NCBI GenBank assembly: GCA_023417985.1
Contig: JAEZDV010000076.1
Span: 1 to 7,659, forward strand
DNA from: Actinomycetes bacterium
GTDB lineage: Bacteria > Actinomycetota > Actinomycetes > Mycobacteriales > Mycobacteriaceae
Direction of reading: 5' to 3'
Length of the DNA stretch: 7,659 nucleotides
Within the stretch, counting starts at the first letter, position 1; the number at the start of each line of letters is the position of its first letter. The position numbers and the translations under genes were made by a program. Shown here one piece after another: positions 1 through 5,364 of this stretch. The notes below the pieces were generated by a model. It worked only from the letters and a program-made list of their open reading frames with translations, was not told the origin of the DNA and made no database searches.

Positions 1-22
1 CGGGGCCGCGAGGCCGACGAGG

Positions 23-1498
23 TCACGCGTGGGTGAGCGTGCCCGTCTTCGGCGTCCGGATGAAGAAGGACGCGGCTACCGCGAGGAGGGAAACGGCTCC
101 GCCGTAGAGGAAGGCCGTGTGGATGCCCGACTGGCTCGCGCTCAGTGCGGTCGCGCCGTCGGCCGCACGCGAAGCCGCGGTGCTCGACATGACGGTGATG
201 AACAGCGCGGTACCCGCAGCACCCGCCAACTGCTGGATCGTGCTGAAGATGGCACTGCCGTGCGAATAGAGCTCACTCGGCAGTGATCCCAGCGACGAGC
301 TCATGAGCGGGGTCATGACCGTCGCGAGACCGGCCATGAGCAGAGTGTGGACGGCCACCGCCATCGGCAGGGCGGACTCCGCGTCGAGCAACGTCATCAG
401 CCACAGTGCGGAACTGACGACGACGGCGCCGGGTATCACCAGCACGCGCGGTCCGGTGCGGTCGAAGATCCGGCCGACGAACGGCGACAGGAATCCCATC
501 ACCAGACCACCGGGCAGCAGCAGCAGACCCGTGGTCAGGGTATCGAGGCCGCGAATATTCTGCAGGTACAGCGGCAGCAGGATCAGAGCGCCGAACAGCG
601 CCATCATGCTGATCGACAGCATGCCGAGGCCGATGCTGAACGTGGGCGTCGCGAAGGGGCGGAGATCGAGCAGGGCGCGTCCTGCGCTCTGCCTCGAGAT
701 CTGCCGTCGCACGAACACCGTCAATGCGACGACGCCGACGCCCAGCGGGATCCAGACCGGCACCGCCGACCCCTCGGCCGAATGTCCGATGCTGCTCAGC
801 CCGTAGACGATTCCGCCGAACGCGAACACCGACAGCACGACCGACACCAGATCGAGCGGGACGGCGACCGGGCTGGTCACGTTCTTGACCAGCGCCACCC
901 CGATTGCGAATGCGACGAGCGCGATGGGCAGGACGATCCAGAACATCCACCGCCAGTCGAGCGCGTTCAGAACGATGCCCGACACGGTGGGGCCGATGGC
1001 GGGGGCCACCGCGATGACGATGGAAATGATGCCCATCATGCTTCCCCGCTTGTGGGCGGGGACCACGCGCAGCACCGTCGTCATCAGCAACGGCAGCATG
1101 ATGGCGGTGCCACCGGCCTGCGTCACGCGTCCCGCCAGCAGGACTTCGAATCCGGGAGCGAGCGCCGCGAGCAACGTACCGGTGCTGAAGATGCCCATGG
1201 CTGCGATGAACACCTGGCGGAGGGTGAATCGCTGGAACAGGTAGCCGGTGATCGGAATGACCACTGCCATCGTCAGCAGGAAGCCGGTGGTGAGCCATTG
1301 GGCGGTGCTCGCGGTGATGGCGAGATCGTCCATCAAGCGCGGCAGCGCGACGCTCATGATCGTCTCGTTGAGGATCATGACGAAGGCTGCGGTGACGAGG
1401 ACACCGATCAGCAGCACGCTTGCGCGGTCCAGTTTCTCCTCGGAGACCGTGTCCCCGGAGACCGTCTCCGGCCGGTCGTCGGCCTGTTGTATCTGCAT
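23..1498 (-). CDS. MFS drug:H+ antiporter, DHA2 (14-TM, EmrB/QacA-like)
   Basis: A 491-residue inner-membrane protein that probably exports hydrophobic or cationic drugs in exchange for protons. Seen: a polar N-terminus of about 27 residues, then roughly 14 hydrophobic segments. Motif LNETIMSVALP (43-53) matches the first-helix signature of DHA2 pumps. GYLFQRFTLR (85-94) is the MFS loop 2-3 motif A, and APAIGPTVSG (165-174) is the motif C of drug antiporters, followed by DWRWMFW (181-187). The length is normal for the family and the protein looks complete. The ATG start has no good Shine-Dalgarno site (only a weak AGAAAG about 12 bases upstream), but no better in-frame start precedes the first helix. 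It is divergent from the TetR-type regulator at 1678, the usual arrangement of a drug pump with its repressor. The substrate cannot be read from the sequence. Confidence 0.93.
   Translation of the reverse strand: MQIQQADDRPETVSGDTVSEEKLDRASVLLIGVLVTAAFVMILNETIMSVALPRLMDDLAITASTAQWLTTGFLLTMAVVIPITGYLFQRFTLRQVFIAAMGIFSTGTLLAALAPGFEVLLAGRVTQAGGTAIMLPLLMTTVLRVVPAHKRGSMMGIISIVIAVAPAIGPTVSGIVLNALDWRWMFWIVLPIALVAFAIGVALVKNVTSPVAVPLDLVSVVLSVFAFGGIVYGLSSIGHSAEGSAVPVWIPLGVGVVALTVFVRRQISRQSAGRALLDLRPFATPTFSIGLGMLSISMMALFGALILLPLYLQNIRGLDTLTTGLLLLPGGLVMGFLSPFVGRIFDRTGPRVLVIPGAVVVSSALWLMTLLDAESALPMAVAVHTLLMAGLATVMTPLMSSSLGSLPSELYSHGSAIFSTIQQLAGAAGTALFITVMSSTAASRAADGATALSASQSGIHTAFLYGGAVSLLAVAASFFIRTPKTGTLTHA
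1455..1471. repeat. 17-bp palindrome inside the 5' end of the MFS gene
   Basis: CCGGAGAC-C-GTCTCCGG is a perfect dyad with 8-bp arms around one central base. An imperfect copy, GGAGACCGTGTCC (1442-1454), sits 15 bp away from the matching core at 1457-1469. Both copies lie in codons 10-19 of the MFS gene, where they encode the duplicated peptide ETVS-GDTVS. Either this is a coding duplication or a regulator binds here just downstream of the start. Size and symmetry suit a TetR-type site, but this is inference. Confidence 0.4.
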
Positions 1499-1548
1499 CT
1501 GAGTGGGACTTTCTGGATGTGGACCTCTGCTGCCGCGACTGCTTCAGT

Positions 1549-1612
1549 TCTGACAGAGTCACTCCAAGTGGTAGTCACTGTCAAATTGATTTCTGCTGTT
1601 AACATGAGTTCC
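1549..1612. promoter_or_regulatory. divergent promoter/operator region between MFS and TetR genes
   Basis: On the minus strand TTGACA (1584-1579) is a consensus -35 for the MFS gene, but the -10 seventeen bases on (TGACTC, 1561-1556) is poor. On the plus strand TAACAT (1600-1605) fits a TANNNT -10 for the regulator, giving a start near 1612 and a leader of about 66 bases; its -35 is weak. An inverted repeat TGACAG (1551-1556) / CTGTCA (1578-1583) overlaps the MFS -35, with an inner dyad CACT-CCA-AGTG (1560-1570) and a direct repeat AGTCACT (1557, 1573). Autorepressor binding here is inferred from the divergent arrangement. Confidence 0.4.
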
Positions 1613-1677
1613 GCTGTTGAATCGGCTTCGGCCAGGACACTTCCCGTTTGCCTGCCCGGAGTGAAAGGAGCGATCGG

Positions 1678-2328
1678 ATGGTTCCCCCGGCCGGATCGGC
1701 CCCACCTGCACGCGTCCCGGACCTGCGGGAACGCAGAAGACAGGAGACGCGCCGCGAGATCACCCGTGCGGCCCTGACGCTCTTCGAACAGCAGGGCGCG
1801 GCTGCAACGACAGTCGACGAGATCGCGCGCACGGCCGGTGTATCGCCGAGCACCTTCTTCCGCTGCTTCGCGACCAAAGAAGAGTCGGTGTACGAACCGG
1901 ACCGCGAGTTCGAGGCCGAACTGCTCTCCTGGCTCGAATCGGTTCCGCCCGAGCAGGTCGATCTCGACGGCATCGAATCTCTGTACGAGCGCTCGCTGTG
2001 CCGGCTCATGGCAAGCTCCGACGACGCCAAGGACCGCCTGCTCCGAGCGCGCCGCCTCATCGCGTCCGACGATCACCTCCGCGCAGCAGCGTTCGCCACC
2101 GACGCCGTCGCCATGTGCCGCATCACGCAGACCGTGGCGGCGAAGGTGGACGGCATCCGTCCGCCGACCTACGCCCGACTGCTCGTGGAAGCGGCAGGCG
2201 TTGCGACACGCACCGCGTTCGACGCGTGGGTCGACGGCATCGAAAAAGGCGACGGCGGCGACCTGGTGGCGATTTATCGGGCGACACGCAGGGAGGCGCG
2301 CCGGATCTTCACCGGCGACTCCGCCTGA
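1678..2328 (+). CDS. TetR-family transcriptional regulator (likely controls the divergent MFS pump)
   Basis: A 216-residue DNA-binding protein. Residues about 20-68 form the three-helix TetR head: basic RERRRQETRR, then the helix-turn-helix TTVDEIARTAGVSPSTFFRCF (44-64), followed by TKEE. The remainder is the variable, mainly helical ligand and dimer domain. An upstream TTG at 1648 would add 10 residues, but the ATG at 1678 is preceded by AAAGGAG (1664-1670) at 7 bases, an ideal ribosome site, so I start there. By family precedent it represses its own gene and the divergent exporter until a substrate binds. The inducer is unknown. It ends 77 bases before the stop of the convergent hydrolase. 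Confidence 0.92.
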   Translation: MVPPAGSAPPARVPDLRERRRQETRREITRAALTLFEQQGAAATTVDEIARTAGVSPSTFFRCFATKEESVYEPDREFEAELLSWLESVPPEQVDLDGIESLYERSLCRLMASSDDAKDRLLRARRLIASDDHLRAAAFATDAVAMCRITQTVAAKVDGIRPPTYARLLVEAAGVATRTAFDAWVDGIEKGDGGDLVAIYRATRREARRIFTGDSA

Positions 2329-2342
2329 ACTCCGTCTGTTGT

Positions 2343-2401
2343 CACGACCCCGGCGTCACAGTCCCGCCCGCTCCGAGTGCGGTGTTGCCGGACGGGTCGT
2401 G
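2343..2401. terminator. hairpin between convergent TetR and hydrolase genes
   Basis: CACGACCC (2343-2350) pairs perfectly with GGGTCGTG (2394-2401). CGGC (2351-2354) can continue the stem with GCCG (2387-2390) after a 3-base bulge. An alternative fold pairs CCCGCCCG (2363-2370) with CGGACGGG (2389-2396) with one mismatch. There is no U-tract on either side, so if it terminates it is of the tailless type common in actinobacteria. Its position exactly between two convergent stop codons supports a bidirectional role. Confidence 0.5.
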
Positions 2402-2405
2402 TCCT

Positions 2406-3509
2406 TCACCGACGAACCCCGAAATCGACGAACCCCGAATCGAGGACGCCTGCACCGGCGACCGCTGGCTCGGCGTCGCCACCCGGTTCCTCCAGGAATC
2501 GGGCGAGTTCCACCCATGACGTAGTGCGGGCGCGCGCCCCGGCGAGCATCCCCAGATGGGTCCCGGGAACCTCGACGAACCGCACGCTGGTGCTGGGCAG
2601 CAACCGGGTGAACGGTTCGACGGCCCGGGGCGGAGCGAGGATGTCCTCGGTACCGGCGAGCGCCAGCACCGGCACGGTGACATCGGCCAGATCGACGACC
2701 CGCCCATCGAGGTGAAGTTTCCCCGCCGACAGGTCGTTGGCGACCGTCATCTGCGCAAGTTGCGCGAACGCCCGGCCCGCGTACCCGGAAATCTCCTCCT
2801 GGAAGCGGTCGACGAGTTCCATCCGGCTCAGCTTGCCGGTATCGGTGATGTTGGCGGCGACGAACCACGGCCGGCCCAGTTCCCGATCGAGGGCCGTAAC
2901 GCGATAGGCAGCCTGCACGAGAGGCGCGGGCACTCCACCGAACACCGAGTTGAGAACACCGATCGCCGGTTCGGCGCAGAACTTGCCGATCAACCGCAGC
3001 GGCGCCATCACCGGGATCTTCGAGAAATCGAGCGGGCTCCCGAAGGCCGCGATCGACCGCACCGGCAGTTCCGGATGCGCAGCGGAGGCGAGCAGTGTGA
3101 TCGCACCCCCGATACTCCAGGTCACGACGTCGACGTCTCGGTTGCCGCACAGTTCGGACACCCGGTGGATCGCCTCGGGCACGATGTCGTCGATCCAGTA
3201 TTCGAGTCCCAGATCGCAGTCCCCGGAAGTCATCTCTCCGTATTCGACGACGAAGACGCTGCGCCCGAGTTCGGTGAGGTACCGCACGAGGCTCTGATCC
3301 GGCATGAGATCGAAGCAGGTCGGCGACGCGGCGAGAGGCGTCACGAGGAGGACCGGGTCACCGTCGTCGGGACCGAACCGGCGCAACGTCCGATGCGGGC
3401 CTTTGCCGACGACCACCGAATCCGTGCGGTGGGGCGCCGCGAGACCGTCTCCTGCGAACAACGCCCACGCGTTGTGGGCCGCCCGTGTCACCGAGTCCGT
3501 GATACCCAT
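2406..3509 (-). CDS. PhaC-like alpha/beta hydrolase (putative poly-hydroxyalkanoate synthase-related esterase/acyltransferase)
   Basis: A 367-residue protein with an alpha/beta hydrolase fold of the PHA synthase / PhaC-like type. Seen: VLLVTPLAASP near residue 53, a candidate oxyanion region; nucleophile elbow TWSIGG with Ser132; GTEDILAPP with the likely acid Asp289; and GTHLGML with His318. The order and spacing fit a Ser-Asp-His triad. True PHA synthases use Cys in this box, so polymer synthesis is unlikely and hydrolysis or acyl transfer is more probable. The first box position is Thr instead of the usual Gly. No signal peptide is seen, so it should be cytoplasmic. A GTG at 3563 would add 18 residues but has no ribosome site; the ATG at 3509 has GGAGG six bases upstream. 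The C-terminal 25 residues look low-complexity and contain a short DNA duplication. Substrate unknown. Confidence 0.82.
   Translation of the reverse strand: MGITDSVTRAAHNAWALFAGDGLAAPHRTDSVVVGKGPHRTLRRFGPDDGDPVLLVTPLAASPTCFDLMPDQSLVRYLTELGRSVFVVEYGEMTSGDCDLGLEYWIDDIVPEAIHRVSELCGNRDVDVVTWSIGGAITLLASAAHPELPVRSIAAFGSPLDFSKIPVMAPLRLIGKFCAEPAIGVLNSVFGGVPAPLVQAAYRVTALDRELGRPWFVAANITDTGKLSRMELVDRFQEEISGYAGRAFAQLAQMTVANDLSAGKLHLDGRVVDLADVTVPVLALAGTEDILAPPRAVEPFTRLLPSTSVRFVEVPGTHLGMLAGARARTTSWVELARFLEEPGGDAEPAVAGAGVLDSGFVDFGVRR
2410..2439. repeat. 14-bp direct repeat at the hydrolase 3' end
   Basis: CGACGAACCCCGAA occurs at 2410-2423 and again at 2426-2439, 16 bp apart. Because 16 is not a multiple of three, the same DNA is read in two frames of the hydrolase tail (GFV and FGV). 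This suggests a small slippage duplication that changed the C-terminus. Confidence 0.7.
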
Positions 3510-3515
3510 CAGATG

Positions 3516-3520
3516 CCTCC
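3516..3520 (-). promoter_or_regulatory. Shine-Dalgarno GGAGG that fixes the hydrolase start
   Basis: On the minus strand GGAGG is followed by six bases and the ATG at 3509. A candidate -10, TACGAT (3555-3550), would start transcription near 3543. That is downstream of the alternative GTG at 3563, which further disfavours the longer form. No convincing -35 accompanies it. Confidence 0.65.
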
Positions 3521-3708
3521 AGTCCTCGGTGAACGTTCCGGGTAGGAAGATCGTATTGGTCACCCGGCCGGTGCACAGCGACCGGCTTCGGTGAGGTGAT
3601 CGCGGACGGCCCTCCCGGTCTCCGGCACGAGCTACCAGGGGAATCGCCGAATGCGACGAGCAACACGCCAGGGGTACCCACCTTCAACGCCCTGTCCTCG
3701 GTGAGTGC

Positions 3709-3714
3709 TATCAA
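3709..3714 (+). promoter_or_regulatory. candidate -10 for a leaderless transcript of the Cys-rich gene
   Basis: TATCAA sits six bases before the ATG at 3721. It matches TANNN but lacks the final T of the actinobacterial -10, and no good -35 is seen at 16-18 bases. Confidence 0.3.
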
Positions 3715-3720
3715 AGGGAT

Positions 3721-3927
3721 ATGACGTGTAGGGAGTGCGAGAACCGACTCGACCATTGCCACGGGTCCCTGGTCCTGCACTCGGCGGTGGACGTCGAGTG
3801 CACCGACGACACCTGCACGGATCTGTCGATCGTGCGGCACTCGCTGGTCGCGGAATGCGCCGACCTCGTCGGCGGATGCGCGTGTTCCGTCGTGGCCGAA
3901 GAGACGGAGATGCTCGTCGCGTCCTGA
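3721..3927 (+). CDS. small Cys/His-rich protein, probable metal binder, function unknown
   Basis: A 68-residue acidic protein with eight cysteines and several histidines. CxxC at 3-6 is followed by DHCHG (11-15), then C27, C32, C46 and a CxC at 53-55. The pattern suggests a folded zinc-ribbon-like or other metal-binding module, probably cytoplasmic as there is no signal peptide or membrane segment. From memory, short proteins with the DHCHGTLV-type core recur in mycobacteria, Nocardia and Rhodococcus as uncharacterised proteins. The ATG has only AAAGGG two bases before it, too close for a good ribosome site. However, TATCAA (3709-3714) lies where a -10 box would make the A of the ATG the first transcribed base, so a leaderless mRNA is possible. 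It stands alone between the divergent hydrolase and the Gdx unit. No function is assigned. Confidence 0.72.
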   Translation: MTCRECENRLDHCHGSLVLHSAVDVECTDDTCTDLSIVRHSLVAECADLVGGCACSVVAEETEMLVAS

Positions 3928-3967
3928 CGCGCACGCGGACAGACACCTCACACTCGGGGGTCGTGGC

Positions 3968-3996
3968 TTGCCGCCCCCGGCACTCTTTCCTAACCT
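3968..3996 (+). promoter_or_regulatory. promoter of the guanidine riboswitch / Gdx transcript
   Basis: TTGCCG (3968-3973) and TAACCT (3991-3996) are separated by exactly 17 bases and fit a housekeeping-sigma promoter. Transcription would begin near 4003, giving a leader of about 75 bases that contains the whole riboswitch. Confidence 0.6.
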
Positions 3997-4022
3997 GGCG
4001 ACGAGGGACCGAAGACGGACCC

Positions 4023-4063
4023 CCGGACGAGCGCACCGTACCCGGCGAGCGACAAGACGGTGT
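4023..4063 (+). promoter_or_regulatory. guanidine-III riboswitch (ykkC-III / mini pseudoknot class)
   Basis: This is a 41-nt element in the leader of the Gdx exporter. P1 is CCGG (4023-4026) with CCGG (4042-4045). P2 is GCACCGT (4033-4039) with ACGGTGT (4057-4063), seven pairs including one G-U, interleaved with P1 as a pseudoknot. The conserved single-stranded parts ACGAG after P1, GTACCCGG around P2/P1, and GACAAGACGG are all present. From memory these match the Thermobifida fusca guanidine-III RNA closely, with at least one compensatory pair change in P2. The Shine-Dalgarno AGGAG (4064-4068) begins at the base after P2 closes, so ligand folding probably controls ribosome access. Family knowledge: guanidinium turns expression on. 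Confidence 0.9.
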
Positions 4064-4077
4064 AGGAGCGTTGCGTC

Positions 4078-4392
4078 ATGGCCTGGATCGTTCTCGTCCT
4101 GTCAGGTGTACTCGAAGCCGTATGGGCGACCGCGCTCGGCAGATCGGAAGGGTTCACCCGGCTTTGGCCGACGGTCGTCTTCGGAGTCACGGTGGTCGCG
4201 AGCATGGCGGGCCTCGCGTATGCGATGCGCACGTTGCCGGTGGGCACGTCGTACGCGGTGTGGGTGGGCATCGGAGCTGCGCTGACCGTCGGATATGCGA
4301 TGTTGACCGGCACCGAATCCGCGACGTTCGTAAAGCTGTTGCTGATCACCGGAATCGTGGCGTGTGTCGTGGGTTTGAAGCTCGTGCACTGA
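4078..4392 (+). CDS. sugE: guanidinium exporter Gdx (SMR family, formerly SugE)
   Basis: A 104-residue, four-helix small multidrug resistance transporter that works as a dual-topology dimer in the cytoplasmic membrane, exchanging guanidinium for protons. Seen: the essential first-helix glutamate is Glu13 in SGVLEAVWA (9-17). SEGFTRLWP (23-31) and LPVGTSYAVWVGIG (53-66) are the SugE/Gdx signatures rather than those of EmrE-type polyspecific pumps. LKLVH is at the C-terminus, as in this subfamily. The length is typical. The ATG follows AGGAG (4064-4068) by nine bases. The riboswitch immediately upstream independently supports guanidinium as substrate. No guanidine carboxylase or hydrolase gene lies in the window, so the response here is export. 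The repeat-protein gene begins 50 bases downstream and could receive read-through. Confidence 0.93.
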   Translation: MAWIVLVLSGVLEAVWATALGRSEGFTRLWPTVVFGVTVVASMAGLAYAMRTLPVGTSYAVWVGIGAALTVGYAMLTGTESATFVKLLLITGIVACVVGLKLVH

Positions 4393-4430
4393 CCGGCCGC
4401 TCACGTCCCGACGCTCGGTGACGATGCGGT

Positions 4431-4436
4431 TACAGT
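4431..4436 (+). promoter_or_regulatory. -10 box of a probable leaderless transcript (repeat-protein gene)
   Basis: TACAGT fits TANNNT and leaves exactly six bases before the ATG at 4443, so the predicted first transcribed base is the A of the start codon. No Shine-Dalgarno site exists. The box lies in the loop of a dyad GCGGT (4426-4430) / ACCGC (4438-4442), which might be an operator. The -35 region is not recognisable. Confidence 0.5.
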
Positions 4437-4442
4437 GACCGC

Positions 4443-5273
4443 ATGAACCTCGGTTCCGCGCTGGCACTTCCGTTCCGGGTCGGCCTGTCGGCGGCAGATA
4501 CCGCACTCGGTATCACCGAAGCCGTCATCGGTACGGTCCGTCTCGCGGTGTCGCCGCAGACGTATTCGGCGCTCGGTGCCGTGGGCCTGCCCGACACCCG
4601 CAGTTCGATGGGGCTGCTGCAGCAGATCTCGACGCTCACCTCCGAGGACCGCGGACTCGGCCAGGCGATGCGGCCCGGCGGACCCCTCGACCGCCTGCTG
4701 CAACCGGGCGGGCCGGTCGATCGGCTCACGGCTCCCGGCGGCCTGCTCGACCGGCTGCTCGAACCCGGCGGAGCGCTCGATCGCCTGACCGCACCCGGTG
4801 GACCGCTCGAACGGGTGCTCGCCGACGATGGCGCACTCGATCGACTGCTCTCCGACGGCGGGTTGCTCGACCGGCTGACCGCACCGGAAGGGCCTCTCGA
4901 GCGGTTACTGGCGCAGGACGGAGCCGTCGAGCGGCTCACCGCACCGGGCGGAATAGTGGACGTCGCGACGCGTCCGGGCGGTGTCGTCGAACGGGCGTTG
5001 GCGCAGGGTGGAGTGCTCGAAGTGCTGTTGTCCGAGCAGGGTGCCCTCGATCGCCTGCTCGCGAAGGGCGGACCGCTCGATCAGATCGTGTCGTTGTCCA
5101 CCACGCTCGCGGAACTGACGCCCGGGATCATCAGCATGAATGCGAGCGTGGACATGCTGCGGGAGACCGTCGAACTCCTCCGGGGTGCTGTCGGGCCGCT
5201 CGGTGATCTCGCGGGCAGGCTGCCCGGCCGGTGGTTGCGCGGCGGCAAGGGTGAACTACTGCCACCCACGTGA
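4443..5273 (+). CDS. decapeptide-repeat protein of unknown function
   Basis: A 276-residue protein I do not recognise. Residues 1-36 are largely hydrophobic and could form amphipathic or membrane-associated helices; there is no clear cleavage site. Residues 77-216 are 14 uninterrupted 10-residue repeats of the form x-P-G-G-x-L-D/E-R-L-L/T. Gly at the fourth position is invariant, an aliphatic residue at the sixth nearly so, and Asp/Glu at the seventh constant. The Pro-Gly-Gly start weakens to DDG, DGG, QDG and EQG in the middle and late repeats. Residues 217-264 are helical (LTPGIISMNASVDMLRET, then LLRGAVGPLGDLAGRLPGR), followed by a basic tail. Each repeat probably gives a short amphipathic helix between glycine turns; scaffold or membrane-surface roles are guesses. 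The start is supported by the -10 box positioned for leaderless expression. It could also be co-transcribed with the Gdx gene 50 bases upstream. Confidence 0.85.
   Translation: MNLGSALALPFRVGLSAADTALGITEAVIGTVRLAVSPQTYSALGAVGLPDTRSSMGLLQQISTLTSEDRGLGQAMRPGGPLDRLLQPGGPVDRLTAPGGLLDRLLEPGGALDRLTAPGGPLERVLADDGALDRLLSDGGLLDRLTAPEGPLERLLAQDGAVERLTAPGGIVDVATRPGGVVERALAQGGVLEVLLSEQGALDRLLAKGGPLDQIVSLSTTLAELTPGIISMNASVDMLRETVELLRGAVGPLGDLAGRLPGRWLRGGKGELLPPT
4671..5090 (+). repeat. 14 x 30-bp coding repeat array
   Basis: This is the DNA behind the 14 decapeptides (residues 77-216): 420 bp in perfect 30-bp register with no insertion or deletion. Codons vary widely between units while the peptide is kept, so the array looks old and held by selection rather than freshly expanded. 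A TCGA tetramer recurs at the L/V-D/E junction of most units. Confidence 0.9.
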
Positions 5274-5292
5274 TCTCGCGCGCGCCCGGCAG

Positions 5293-5364
5293 TCAACGCT
5301 CGGCCCGCATCGACAATCAACGCTCGGCCCGCCTCGCCAATCAACGCTCGGCCCGCCTCGACGC
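5293..5364. repeat. three tandem 24-bp repeats spanning the ribokinase stop codon
   Basis: Copies start at 5293, 5317 and 5341 and share TCAACGCTCGGCCCGC followed by a variable 8 bp (ATCGACAA, CTCGCCAA, CTCGACGC). The third copy encodes the last residues and stop of the kinase. On the kinase strand all copies are in the same frame, each reading RAER-stop. Copies one and two fill most of the space between the convergent repeat-protein and kinase genes. There is no hairpin within a unit. Confidence 0.88.

Noticed and set aside
273..1562. 429-codon minus-strand frame overlapping the MFS gene
   Set aside because: Arg/His-rich shadow of the MFS frame, with no domain or ribosome site.
347..1777. 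Long open frame (476 codons) on the plus strand across the MFS gene
   Set aside because: It is Asp/His/Arg/Gln-rich with no recognisable domain, lies antisense to a clear transporter and is explained by GC-biased third positions.
2406..3509. True PHA synthase (phaC)
   Set aside because: The nucleophile position is Ser, not Cys, and no PHA-cycle genes are adjacent.
4443..5273. Pentapeptide-repeat or PE/PPE-type protein
   Set aside because: The period is strictly 10 with L at unequal spacing, not A(D/N)Lxx, and no PE or PPE N-terminal motif is present.
5293..5364. CRISPR-like array
   Set aside because: The 24-bp units are contiguous with no unique spacers, and one unit is coding.
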